31,054 nt of DNA. Source: a virus. Of this stretch, positions 17,624 through 23,768 are shown in pieces. The stretch covers positions 1-31,054 of the IMG/VR virus record IMGVR_UViG_3300006751_000077; one strand, given 5' to 3'. Position numbers and translations under genes: made by a program. The notes below the pieces were generated by a model. It was not told the origin of the DNA, did not search any database, and saw nothing but the letters and a program-made list of their open reading frames with translations. Numbering within the stretch: position 1 is the stretch's first letter; every line of letters begins with the position of its first letter.

Positions 17624-17700
17624 GGATATATGGACGGAATCTGTTGAGACTGGCAAGTCTTTTATAGGATCGTCTAGCTTCACTGGTCGCCCCAGGTCGT

Positions 17701-17724
17701 AAAGAAAGAGGAGTCGCCCTCCTC
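17701..17724 (-). terminator. leftward terminator-like hairpin
   Basis: GAGGAG (leftward, 17724-17719) pairs with CTCCTC (17713-17708) around a 5-base loop, followed on the leftward strand by TTTCTTT (17707-17701). It has the same CTC-TTTCTTT exit as the capsid-gp11 terminator. It would stop leftward transcripts entering from the early arm. Activity is inferred. Confidence 0.45.
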
Positions 17725-17748
17725 ACTGAACCTTGTTAACCCGCCACA

Positions 17749-18204
17749 ATGTCAACACGATCAAGGATTGGAATCCTTAACCAAGACGGATCTATTGAAT
17801 CTGTCTACCACCATTCAGATGGTTATCCACAATGGCTTGGTGTTGTACTGAAACGTCACTTCTCGAACTCTTTGAAAGTAAGGGATCTAATGGAAGGGGG
17901 AGACATTAGCTGCATCAGATCCAACACAGATTGGAACATGAAAGAGCTAGACGAACCCATCATTAGAACTTTCAAGATGAGGGGGGAAGAATGTCCATCA
18001 GCAGAACACGAAGACCTAAGAGATTTCCTGATGTATGACACGGTACAGATTGAATATTCCTACTTATGGAATCCAAACACGATGCACTGGGCTTGTTACA
18101 AAGCGAATTACGACATGGAGTGGATGATACCAAAAGCACCCACTCAAGAAGTAATTCCAGACAAGCACCCAGAAGAAGTAAGAACTAATAAAGTTCTTCT
18201 CTAG
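17749..18204 (+). CDS. conserved phage hypothetical protein, first early gene
   Basis: A 151-residue protein starting MSTRSRIGILNQDGSIESVY followed by HHSDGYPQWLG. This 'TRSRIGI..DG....Y.H.DGYP' opening marks a family I recognise from many unrelated phages of marine and other bacteria; its function is unknown. The C-terminal 25 residues are Pro/Glu-rich and probably flexible. It is the first gene downstream of the early promoter, and its ATG at 17749 lies in the context CCCGCCACAATG without a Shine-Dalgarno sequence. First-gene position suggests a role in host takeover; this is inference. Confidence 0.82.
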   Translation: MSTRSRIGILNQDGSIESVYHHSDGYPQWLGVVLKRHFSNSLKVRDLMEGGDISCIRSNTDWNMKELDEPIIRTFKMRGEECPSAEHEDLRDFLMYDTVQIEYSYLWNPNTMHWACYKANYDMEWMIPKAPTQEVIPDKHPEEVRTNKVLL

Positions 18205-18250
18205 CTAATCCGTAAAAGCGGGGGACCAGGTGCAAACCCTGGCCTAGCTA
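18202..18250 (+). other. compact tRNA-like folded element
   Basis: Between two early genes, TAGCTA (18202-18207) can pair with TAGCTA (18245-18250). Inside are a CCG/CGG hairpin (18210-18212 with 18219-18221) and CCAGG-TGCAAAC-CCTGG (18226-18242), the last resembling a tRNA T arm (5-base stem, 7-base loop with T, C, A, A and C at consensus positions). There is no D arm and no proper anticodon arm, so it is not a normal tRNA. The 5' strand includes the stop codon of the upstream gene. Confidence 0.4.
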
Positions 18251-18251
18251 T

Positions 18252-18269
18252 TCCCTCTTAACTGAGGGA
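18252..18269 (+). promoter_or_regulatory. leader hairpin before the 63-residue early gene
   Basis: TCCCTC (18252-18257) pairs with GAGGGA (18264-18269) around TTAACT. It is followed at 18273 by the leader motif and the ATG at 18295. A similar CCCTC/TGAGGG arrangement precedes the next gene, suggesting a shared way of controlling translation or RNA stability. Confidence 0.45.
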
Positions 18270-18272
18270 TTG

Positions 18273-18286
18273 CCCACCACATAGGA
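18273..18286 (+). repeat. leader motif copy 2 (CCCACCACATAGGA)
   Basis: Fourteen bases identical to copy 3 (18547-18560). It includes the TAGGA ribosome-binding core and ends nine bases before the ATG of the gene at 18295. Confidence 0.7.
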
Positions 18287-18294
18287 ATTTAATT

Positions 18295-18486
18295 ATGCCT
18301 TCAGTAGTTTTTAATTTTGGAAATACTTCTAAGGAAGTAGATCTAAAAGATATTAATTCTGTTGATGATGTTGCTTCCAATATGAAGGAAGTAACAACAA
18401 CTGAAAGATTAGACCGTCAAGAAAATTGGCGTGCAGGTTATGACGTATTAACCGAGGGTGCTCTCGGAGATTACCCTGAGGAATAA
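18295..18486 (+). CDS. 63-residue acidic early protein
   Basis: A small acidic protein (MPSVVFNFGNTSKEVDLKDI at its start) ending in a Gly/Asp/Glu-rich tail. A beta-hairpin-like N-terminus is followed by a helical, charged middle (about 26-45). No family is recognised. It has a proper ribosome binding site within the repeated leader motif, and the same leader precedes the next gene, so both are likely co-regulated. Small acidic early proteins in T7-like phages often bind and disable host enzymes; nothing here shows a target. Confidence 0.72.
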   Translation: MPSVVFNFGNTSKEVDLKDINSVDDVASNMKEVTTTERLDRQENWRAGYDVLTEGALGDYPEE

Positions 18487-18499
18487 CGTTTGACTCTCT

Positions 18500-18544
18500 C
18501 CCTCAGCCCTAATTACTGGGCTGACTGAGGGACTCAATCCCTCA
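18500..18544 (+). promoter_or_regulatory. alternative hairpins upstream of the 82-residue early gene
   Basis: Hairpin A pairs CCCTCA-GCCC (18500-18509) with GGGC (18518-18521) and TGAGGG (18526-18531). Hairpin B pairs TGAGGGA (18526-18532) with TCCCTCA (18538-18544) around CTCAA. They compete for the same TGAGGG strand. The ribosome binding site lies 12 bases further on, so switching could affect translation or RNA processing. Confidence 0.5.
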
Positions 18545-18546
18545 AT

Positions 18547-18560
18547 CCCACCACATAGGA
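18547..18560 (+). repeat. leader motif copy 3 (CCCACCACATAGGA)
   Basis: Identical to copy 2 over 14 bases and followed by G, giving TAGGAG, a strong Shine-Dalgarno sequence seven bases before the ATG at 18568. Confidence 0.7.
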
Positions 18561-18567
18561 GTTTCAA

Positions 18568-18816
18568 ATGGCAAGAAGAACAAACGCTGAATTGTTAGAA
18601 GAAAACAGGACACTGAAGAAAGCACTCGAAGATAGAGACTCCGAGCTAATCAGCTGGGCTACCTATCAGAGAGACTTTGAAAACAGATGGGCTTTACATG
18701 CTGATGAATGGCACAACCTATATCAGGTTGATTGCCCTCAATACTGGGCCAACTTGATTAAATTCTTTGGCCAAGCAAAGCAAGAAGTTCTTTCCTTAGT
18801 ACCTACTAACAGATGA
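18568..18816 (+). CDS. 82-residue early protein with N-terminal coiled coil
   Basis: Residues about 6-27 (AELLEENRTLKKALEDRDSE) form a clear heptad-like coiled coil. A Trp-rich segment follows with WATYQRDFENRW and DEWHNLY. No family is recognised. It has the best ribosome binding site of the early arm (TAGGAG in the repeated leader) and is followed by an intrinsic terminator at 18832, so the first three early genes form their own transcription unit. The coiled coil suggests self-assembly or binding to a host protein. Confidence 0.75.
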   Translation: MARRTNAELLEENRTLKKALEDRDSELISWATYQRDFENRWALHADEWHNLYQVDCPQYWANLIKFFGQAKQEVLSLVPTNR

Positions 18817-18831
18817 CTCGTTTAATTATTT

Positions 18832-18870
18832 ACTCAGCCCTCACCATATTGGTGGGGAGCTGGGTTTTTT
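18832..18870 (+). terminator. intrinsic terminator after the first early genes
   Basis: A GC-rich stem (18832-18845 with 18851-18865, one bulge and a few G-U pairs, loop ATATT) is followed by six T residues (18865-18870). This is a standard rho-independent terminator. It would separate the three leader genes from the RNA polymerase operon, or attenuate between them. Confidence 0.8.
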
Positions 18871-18891
18871 CTTCCCTATCCAATGGGGTAA

Positions 18892-18917
18892 AAGAGTCAC
18901 CACTTGGTGAGACTCTT
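18892..18917 (+). other. second stem-loop after the terminator
   Basis: AAGAGTC (18892-18898) pairs with GACTCTT (18911-18917), with further pairing of CC and GG inside. It lies 30 bases before the next gene, so it could be an RNase processing site, as between T7 early genes, or a leader structure. No T tract follows. Confidence 0.4.
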
Positions 18918-18946
18918 ATTCAAAGACGCTTGCACATGGAGGAGCA

Positions 18947-19195
18947 ATGGGAGCAATGAAACACCATCAACATGTTCTCGAAAGTAACAAGGCTTTGTTA
19001 GTTGAGTGCTGGTCACGCATGGAAACTAGTCGCAGCCCTGAGACACGTGAGAAAATGTCAAAGATTGTAGAAAGATTGCGCTCGGAGTTGCCTCAGCATA
19101 TTGTGGAAGAGTGCAGACTATCTGCGCACGACCTGATAGCAGGTATCAAAGGTAAACGTCAGGATGACTGGCTCTTTAACGACTATGAAGAATGA
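18947..19195 (+). CDS. 82-residue helical early protein
   Basis: A charged, helical protein of unknown family (segments SNKALLVECWSRMETSRSPE and REKMSKIVERLRSEL), ending in an acidic DDWLFNDYEE tail. A GGAGGAG ribosome-binding sequence lies just before the ATG at 18947; a second in-frame ATG at 18956 has more usual spacing and could be the true start. It is the first gene of a chain of overlapping small genes leading to the RNA polymerase, so it is probably co-transcribed and co-translated with them. Confidence 0.65.
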   Translation: MGAMKHHQHVLESNKALLVECWSRMETSRSPETREKMSKIVERLRSELPQHIVEECRLSAHDLIAGIKGKRQDDWLFNDYEE

Positions 19196-19355
19196 CTATA
19201 CCCCTAGCAAATTCACTAGGGATAAAAAACTCTTCGAGTTATACCGTGAATGGCATAACTCTTTCTTCAAAACAGAGCCAAGCTCGCAGCAAATCATTGT
19301 TGCTTGCGAGTTCGGTTCCTATCTATTACAAAACCCACCACCAAAAGATGAATAA
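19185..19355 (+). CDS. 56-residue hypothetical protein
   Basis: Starts at the ATG at 19185, 11 bases inside the previous gene; an earlier in-frame ATG at 19164 would lengthen the overlap. Composition is basic and aromatic (DKKLFELYREWHNSFF), then a segment with EPSSQQIIVACEFGSYLL that looks like a short helix-turn-helix-like or packing helix. No family is recognised. The gene ends inside the start of the next one (ATGAATAA), so translation is probably coupled. Confidence 0.55.
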   Translation: MKNDYTPSKFTRDKKLFELYREWHNSFFKTEPSSQQIIVACEFGSYLLQNPPPKDE

Positions 19356-19539
19356 GGTAATGAATGGATCAGGTCAAGGCTTAAGACGATTTAAGCTAAT
19401 GAATGGCCAAAGATATTGGATTGATAGTCCTAGTAATGAATGGCATCAATTCAATAAAAAACCAAGCCACAAAAACAAACGTAAACCAACCCATGAACAA
19501 CCAAACTTATATCCCAAACACCCTTTCTTTCACGAATGA
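19348..19539 (+). CDS. 63-residue basic hypothetical protein
   Basis: The frame is open upstream to 19192, but that part wholly overlaps the previous gene, so I take the ATG at 19348. The product has a small beta domain (RRFKLMNGQRYWIDSPSNEW) followed by a Lys/His/Pro-rich tail, which suggests binding to nucleic acid or an acidic partner. No family is recognised. It overlaps its neighbours on both sides by 4-8 bases. Confidence 0.55.
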   Translation: MNKVMNGSGQGLRRFKLMNGQRYWIDSPSNEWHQFNKKPSHKNKRKPTHEQPNLYPKHPFFHE

Positions 19540-19847
19540 AGAAGATGTCTGATCATCCCTGGGTTCCATTAACGGAATCCAAACCGACTGCTAAACATGC
19601 TAACAACGATGAGCATGTCCTCTATCGCATGAGTGATTGGTCAATGTCCGCTAACTGGGAACACATACCTAAAGAAGCTACGCATTGGCAAATGATTGTT
19701 GACTCACCTCCAACTGATGAGGCTGCAACATGGGAAGAGATAGATGAAGCAGCTTTCAAAAGGCTATTGAAGCAGGAGTTTCCTGAGCCAATAGTTTCTA
19801 ATCTTCTAATCGAATCAACCCTACGCAAATTCTGGAATCATGGATGA
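19536..19847 (+). CDS. DUF551-like phage protein
   Basis: The first 60 residues have the pattern of DUF551 proteins common in phages: HPWVPLTESKPT, then HVLYRMSDW, W.HIPKEATHWQMI and a proline pair. The C-terminal 40 residues add a helical, acidic extension (DEAATWEEIDEAAFKRLL). Function of the family is unknown. The start ATG at 19536 overlaps the previous stop as ATGA; a second ATG at 19545 is possible. It is part of the operon leading to RNA polymerase. Confidence 0.65.
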   Translation: MKKMSDHPWVPLTESKPTAKHANNDEHVLYRMSDWSMSANWEHIPKEATHWQMIVDSPPTDEAATWEEIDEAAFKRLLKQEFPEPIVSNLLIESTLRKFWNHG

Positions 19848-20061
19848 TGCAGCACTAGCAGATGAGTTGGTTAACAAACCAATATCAGATGCTAAAGAAA
19901 ACAAACTTCAAGTTGTCTTATCTCAACAGCTAATGACTAGGCTTAACTATCTAGCTGATGAACAGGGCTGTAATAAAGCTGACCTCGCCAGAAGAATCCT
20001 GACTGAGTGGTTTGAAAATAACTACGAAGACAAGATGAACTTCTGGGAGCAAGTGAATTGA
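19840..20061 (+). CDS. ribbon-helix-helix (CopG/Arc-like) DNA-binding protein
   Basis: A 73-residue protein with a C-terminal ribbon-helix-helix domain: strand KLQVVLS (about 22-28), helix QQLMTRLNYLADEQG and helix NKADLARRILTEWFE, the typical spacing of this fold. Such proteins are dimeric regulators that insert the strand into the DNA major groove. It lies directly upstream of the RNA polymerase gene (3 bases between its stop and the TTG start), overlapping the DUF551-like gene by 8 bases. It might repress the early promoter or a host gene; the inverted repeats in 17256-17748 are candidate operators. The fold is well supported; the target is inferred. Confidence 0.72.
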   Translation: MDDAALADELVNKPISDAKENKLQVVLSQQLMTRLNYLADEQGCNKADLARRILTEWFENNYEDKMNFWEQVN

Positions 20062-20064
20062 ATC

Positions 20065-22464
20065 TTGAGTTCAGAGAAAAACTTTGGTACTCAGATGAAC
20101 AAACTCACGAGGCAACTTGCTCTCGAAAGAGAGATGCTAACGCTGGGGTGCGATCGAGTTCGACTCATCACACACAACCAGCAAAAGAAAAAGATGGAGT
20201 CTCTCTCTAAATGGGGAGAGGCTTTATCTGCCTATGGTGTAGATCAAATTGTTATCCACCTAAGGGCAGTAAGAAAAAGAATTGAGTCAGGCAAAGCAGG
20301 AGTTAGCTTTGCCCAACTACTTCCCATCACCCACTTGCCACCTCAGCAGGTAGCAGCAGCAAGCATAAGAACTGTAATTGATTCTTTATCTGCTTGTCCC
20401 ACTCTTCACAGTATTTCAATGGACGTAGCTGACAAGCTATGGATTGAAACGATGTTGGATAGAGCTACTACTCAAGAGTTATTCAGGTTTAAGAAGGGTC
20501 GTAGTCGTCAGGCTCATAAGATGGCTGCCATCAGAAGGATGCAGCAAACAGAGATCTGGACTTCAAGAGAGAAGATTGCATCAGGTTTATTCCTAGTCAA
20601 TCTCATCGCTAAAGAGACTGGACTCATTCAAATAGTTAGAGAAGATCTACCTCACAAAAAGCAGCGTGTTGTTAAAGCAACTGATGAGTGCATGGCATGG
20701 ATCAATGAGGTTAAAGAACAGCAAGAGTTAATGACTCCTAACTACTTGCCTATGGTGATACCTCCTAAGCCTTGGTCTTCACCAAGCAACGGAGGTTATT
20801 ACACAAAGACACCCTTGAAATTATTCAAGAGTAATAACGAGATCATTAAAGCCGACTCAAATGGTGATGAGATTTTCTATAAGGCAGCAAACATACATCA
20901 GTCTGTTGCCTGGAAAGTACACACTTGGATGTTGGAACAGGTAACACATGCCTATGACAACAACATAGAAGTTGGCTGCCTCTTACCTAGAGATGGATGG
21001 CCTATTCCTCCTTATCCTAAACACTTGGATGAAGAAGACTTAGGTGTACTCAAGTGGAGGAAGTCTGCAAAGATTCTCCATGAAAAGAATGATCGCACTA
21101 GGAACACACGCATAGCAAACGCAAAGATTATTTGGGTTGCTCGTAGGTTCCAAGAGGAGGAAGAGATATTCTTTCCTACCTCTATGGATTTCCGAGGAAG
21201 ATTTTACTACCGACCTCCCTATCTAAATCCACAAGGCAATGATGTATCTAGGTCGTTGCTTCTATTTGCAAAGGCAAAGCCGATCACTGAAGAGAGTCAT
21301 CTTGACTGGCTAAGAATACATGGAGCTAATCTCTATGGTCTTAAGTCGGACTGGCAGACTCGCATTGACTGGGTAAAGGAAAGAGAGCAGCTCATCTGTG
21401 GAGCTGGGCATGATCCTTGGATTAATGCTGAGTTCTGGATGAGAGCTGATAAACCTTGGAGTTTCTTAGCTTTCTGTCGTGAGTATTCCAACTTCCAAAG
21501 ACATGGATGGGGATATGAATCTGCTCTACCTATCATGCTTGATTGCACTTGCTCAGGTATCCAACATTTCGCAGGAATATTGAGGAGTAAATCACTTGCT
21601 TCTGAAGTTAATCTTTATCCAAGTGATAGACCTCAAGATATCTATGCGACTGTCATTACCAAAGTCAATGAACATCTAAGAGATAGCACTGATGACCGAG
21701 CTAGGAAGTGGCTGATGCTGCAACCTGATCGTTCACTAGCTAAACCATGCGTAATGACCACGCCTTATGCAGCTAGTCGAACAGCGTTCTACTACTACGC
21801 TTACGACTGGGCGCAGAAGAGAGCTAAAGATCTATTCGGTAATGGATCTTGGACAGTTCAGAAGGGATGCATGACAACCATGCACTTCATGGCAAACATC
21901 TTGCATAAAGAATCAATCAAGGTAATTGCTCCAGCTGTAGAAGCTATGAATTATTTCAAAGCTATAGGTCTACGAGCTGGTAAAGAGAATAAGCCGCTGC
22001 AATGGAGATCCCCTAGTGGGTTACTCGTAGAACAGCGATACCAAAATCAAAGAGAATCTAGGATTCGTCTTAGATATCTCTCAGATGTCTCTCTTGATAT
22101 ACGGACAGTAGTTGAAACCGTAGGCCTAGACAAGACTCGGATGGCTAATGGTTTAACCGCCAATATTCTCCATAGTTTTGATTCATCTCACTACTCAATG
22201 GCTATTGTCCATGCTAGAAAGAAAGACCCCACCATAAACATAGGAGGTGTGCATGATTGCTTTGCCACTGACCCCGCAAGCATGAGCAAGCTAAGGGATT
22301 CTGTTAGGCATAGCTTTGCTGATCTATATCAAACAGATCGGCTATCACAAATTAAATCAAAGCTCGAATCACAAATCCAAGACAAAAAGGATCTACCTCC
22401 TGAGCCTGAACTCGGAGAGTTAGATCCATCTATTACAAAATCATCAACCTATTTCATCACATGA
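20065..22464 (+). CDS. T7-like single-subunit DNA-directed RNA polymerase
   Basis: A product of up to 799 residues (T7 gp1 is 883) that transcribes the phage's middle and late genes from its own promoters. All key positions are present: D493 in MLDCTCSGIQHF and D731 in GGVHDCF (T7 D537 and D812), and R556, K560 and Y568 with exactly the spacing of T7 R627, K631 and Y639. The DFRGRFYYRPPYLNPQGND segment precedes them. The start is uncertain: TTG at 20065 directly follows the upstream gene, while the first ATG is at 20095 with a poor ribosome site. It is shorter at the N-terminal domain, which in T7 handles promoter melting. The stop overlaps the SSB start by 4 bases. Confidence 0.97.
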   Translation: MSSEKNFGTQMNKLTRQLALEREMLTLGCDRVRLITHNQQKKKMESLSKWGEALSAYGVDQIVIHLRAVRKRIESGKAGVSFAQLLPITHLPPQQVAAASIRTVIDSLSACPTLHSISMDVADKLWIETMLDRATTQELFRFKKGRSRQAHKMAAIRRMQQTEIWTSREKIASGLFLVNLIAKETGLIQIVREDLPHKKQRVVKATDECMAWINEVKEQQELMTPNYLPMVIPPKPWSSPSNGGYYTKTPLKLFKSNNEIIKADSNGDEIFYKAANIHQSVAWKVHTWMLEQVTHAYDNNIEVGCLLPRDGWPIPPYPKHLDEEDLGVLKWRKSAKILHEKNDRTRNTRIANAKIIWVARRFQEEEEIFFPTSMDFRGRFYYRPPYLNPQGNDVSRSLLLFAKAKPITEESHLDWLRIHGANLYGLKSDWQTRIDWVKEREQLICGAGHDPWINAEFWMRADKPWSFLAFCREYSNFQRHGWGYESALPIMLDCTCSGIQHFAGILRSKSLASEVNLYPSDRPQDIYATVITKVNEHLRDSTDDRARKWLMLQPDRSLAKPCVMTTPYAASRTAFYYYAYDWAQKRAKDLFGNGSWTVQKGCMTTMHFMANILHKESIKVIAPAVEAMNYFKAIGLRAGKENKPLQWRSPSGLLVEQRYQNQRESRIRLRYLSDVSLDIRTVVETVGLDKTRMANGLTANILHSFDSSHYSMAIVHARKKDPTINIGGVHDCFATDPASMSKLRDSVRHSFADLYQTDRLSQIKSKLESQIQDKKDLPPEPELGELDPSITKSSTYFIT

Positions 22465-23087
22465 TTAAATCAGAGATCTTAAACCTGACAACACCTCGAT
22501 GCGGTTTTCAATTTGCCTGGTTAGTAGAGGCAGATACTAAATTTGAAACCCCAGGAGTATGGAAAGTTACATGCCTAATCGAACCTGAGAAGGCAACAGA
22601 AATTGAAGAGCAACTAACTGGATTACTAGACAGATGGAAGGCTCAACTTAAAGCAGCTGAACCTGATAAGAAGTTCAAACTTGCAGCCCTACCCTGGGGA
22701 TATGAAGAGGCAGATGGCAAGCCTTACTTCCTAGTTAAAACCAAGATGAAAGTCGGAGGTATTAACCAGCAAGGTAAGCAATGGACTAACAGACCTCCTG
22801 TTCTACAGAACGCTCAAGGTCAACCAATGACTGAGGAAGAGAAGCAAGCAGTGAATAAGATGGGGCCAGGTACAGAAGGTCAAGTCTTTTTACGTTGTTC
22901 TGGTTACTCAGGAAACTTTGGAGTTGGTATCAAGATCCAACCTGAAGCTGCCATCATTCATAAGCATGTCGAATACTCAAAAAGTGCAACCTCCTACGGG
23001 TTTCAGACGGAAGAGGCGTCGGAGCCAGTCGCATGCCCAGCCCCAGCCCCAACCCCAACAGCAGTCTCATCAGGAGACGAGTTCTAA
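22461..23087 (+). CDS. single-stranded DNA-binding protein (T7 gp2.5-like)
   Basis: A 208-residue protein (T7 gp2.5 is 232) with the OB-fold features of the family: an opening RCGFQFAWLVEADTKFE segment, a YFLVKTKMK strand and a Pro-rich linker (about residues 190-203). It ends in an acidic tail with a final phenylalanine, SGDEF, the element by which T7 gp2.5 contacts DNA polymerase and helicase. It coats ssDNA during replication and recombination. It lies between RNA polymerase and endonuclease I, the T7 gene order, and overlaps both. Confidence 0.9.
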   Translation: MIKSEILNLTTPRCGFQFAWLVEADTKFETPGVWKVTCLIEPEKATEIEEQLTGLLDRWKAQLKAAEPDKKFKLAALPWGYEEADGKPYFLVKTKMKVGGINQQGKQWTNRPPVLQNAQGQPMTEEEKQAVNKMGPGTEGQVFLRCSGYSGNFGVGIKIQPEAAIIHKHVEYSKSATSYGFQTEEASEPVACPAPAPTPTAVSSGDEF

Positions 23088-23436
23088 GTACAGAAGTAAA
23101 TTTGAGAGTCGTGTAGCAGCGGCTCTCACTCAAAATAAAGTTGGGTTTACCTATGAAGATATGACCTTGCCTTACATTATTGAGGCGGTTTATAAACCTG
23201 ACTTTATTCTGGACAACGGTGTAGTTGTAGAGACAAAAGGATTCTTTTCCTCTCAGGACAGACGCAAGATGCTTGCTGTTCAGAAGCAACACCCCGACTT
23301 AGATATTCGTTTGTGTTTTCAGAACGCAAAAGAAAAGATTAGCCGAGCCAAACGATCCGTTACTTATGGTCAGTGGGCTACAAGGCATGGATTCCAATGG
23401 TCTAATGGCACTATCCCCTCATCCTGGTATGACTAA
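22966..23436 (+). CDS. endonuclease I, Holliday-junction resolvase (T7 gp3-like)
   Basis: A 156-residue protein from the ATG at 22966 (T7 gp3 is 149 aa) with the complete active site: E47 (KFESR), D79 (KPDF), E89 and K91 (VETKG). It cuts branched DNA and helps degrade host DNA. The N-terminal 40 residues (RRKRRRS and a Gln/Pro/His-rich run) are encoded within the end of the SSB gene in another frame, an overlap of 122 bases. There is no ATG, GTG or TTG later in frame before the catalytic domain, so the overlap appears unavoidable; an alternative start at 22918 would make it longer. Confidence 0.92.
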   Translation: MSNTQKVQPPTGFRRKRRRSQSHAQPQPQPQQQSHQETSSKYRSKFESRVAAALTQNKVGFTYEDMTLPYIIEAVYKPDFILDNGVVVETKGFFSSQDRRKMLAVQKQHPDLDIRLCFQNAKEKISRAKRSVTYGQWATRHGFQWSNGTIPSSWYD

Positions 23437-23671
23437 AAGACAACGAGCAATAGCAGAAGATGAAACTTCTTTCATTTCTGCTAGGCAAATCAAAGTATTT
23501 ACTATCAAGGTCATCGACCCTGATAAAGATAATAAATCTAGTCTTATATTCCAACGTGCATCAACAGCAGCTAAGGCAGTTGAAAAAATCAAGGCAGCAA
23601 ATCCTGAATGGAAGTGTCTTGTGATTGATAGTCACGAGCCTAAGCCTTGGAGGAGAGATGAACGCTACTGA
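23429..23671 (+). CDS. 80-residue hypothetical protein
   Basis: From the ATG at 23429, which overlaps the endonuclease stop by 8 bases; the frame is open further upstream within the endonuclease gene. It has a basic, helical start (MTKRQRAIAEDE), a beta segment (IKVFTIKVIDPD), a helix (ASTAAKAVEKIKAANP) and a C-terminal strand and tail. The order resembles small phage proteins that convert ambient signals to 'KVFTVKVI' type domains, but no family can be named. It lies in the endonuclease-primase interval and is probably translated by coupling. Confidence 0.6.
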   Translation: MTKRQRAIAEDETSFISARQIKVFTIKVIDPDKDNKSSLIFQRASTAAKAVEKIKAANPEWKCLVIDSHEPKPWRRDERY

Positions 23672-23768
23672 TCGCATCAAGTATGCAGAACAAAGAATCA
23701 AGGAATTAAAACTCCTGATCCACCACTGGGAGAAAAATGAAAAGCAAAAGCAAGTACCTAAGGCATGA
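23658..23768 (+). CDS. 36-codon gene overlapping the primase start
   Basis: A short frame, start ATG at 23658 with an excellent ribosome site (GGAGGAGAG directly before), end TGA at 23766-23768. The product is a single charged helix, MNATDRIKYAEQRIKELKLL with a Lys/Gln-rich tail, typical of a tiny coiled-coil protein. It overlaps the previous gene by 14 bases and the primase-helicase by 32. No family is recognised. It may be a functional small protein or a coupling leader that feeds ribosomes to the primase start. Confidence 0.5.
   Translation: MNATDRIKYAEQRIKELKLLIHHWEKNEKQKQVPKA

Larger units (their letters stand above)
17256..17748. promoter_or_regulatory. divergent control region between structural and replication arms
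   Basis: A 493-base stretch without a convincing gene, from which the two arms are transcribed outward. It holds a rightward sigma-70-type promoter (17595-17623) and an unusual density of inverted repeats: GGGAGT/ACTCCC (17276-17281 with 17300-17305), an 11-base pair (17310-17352), ACAGT/ACTGT (17366-17380), two overlapping 8-base hairpins (17416-17452), ATTGGGGA/TCCCCAAT (17470-17477 with 17501-17508) and GAGGAG/CTCCTC (17708-17724). Such a region could hold promoters, operators and a replication origin. No clear leftward sigma-70 promoter was found, which fits use of the phage polymerase for the structural arm. Confidence 0.7.

Noticed and set aside
17468-17683. A 71-codon leftward frame in the divergent control region
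   Set aside because: It starts with GTG without a ribosome binding site, runs across several inverted repeats and the host promoter, and its product has no recognisable character.
18202-18250. A functional tRNA gene
   Set aside because: There is a T-arm-like hairpin, but no D arm, no 7-base anticodon loop and no 7-base acceptor stem.
19192-19347. Extended N-terminus of the gene at 19348
   Set aside because: The extension lies wholly within the preceding gene in another frame, and an ATG at 19348 couples neatly to its stop.
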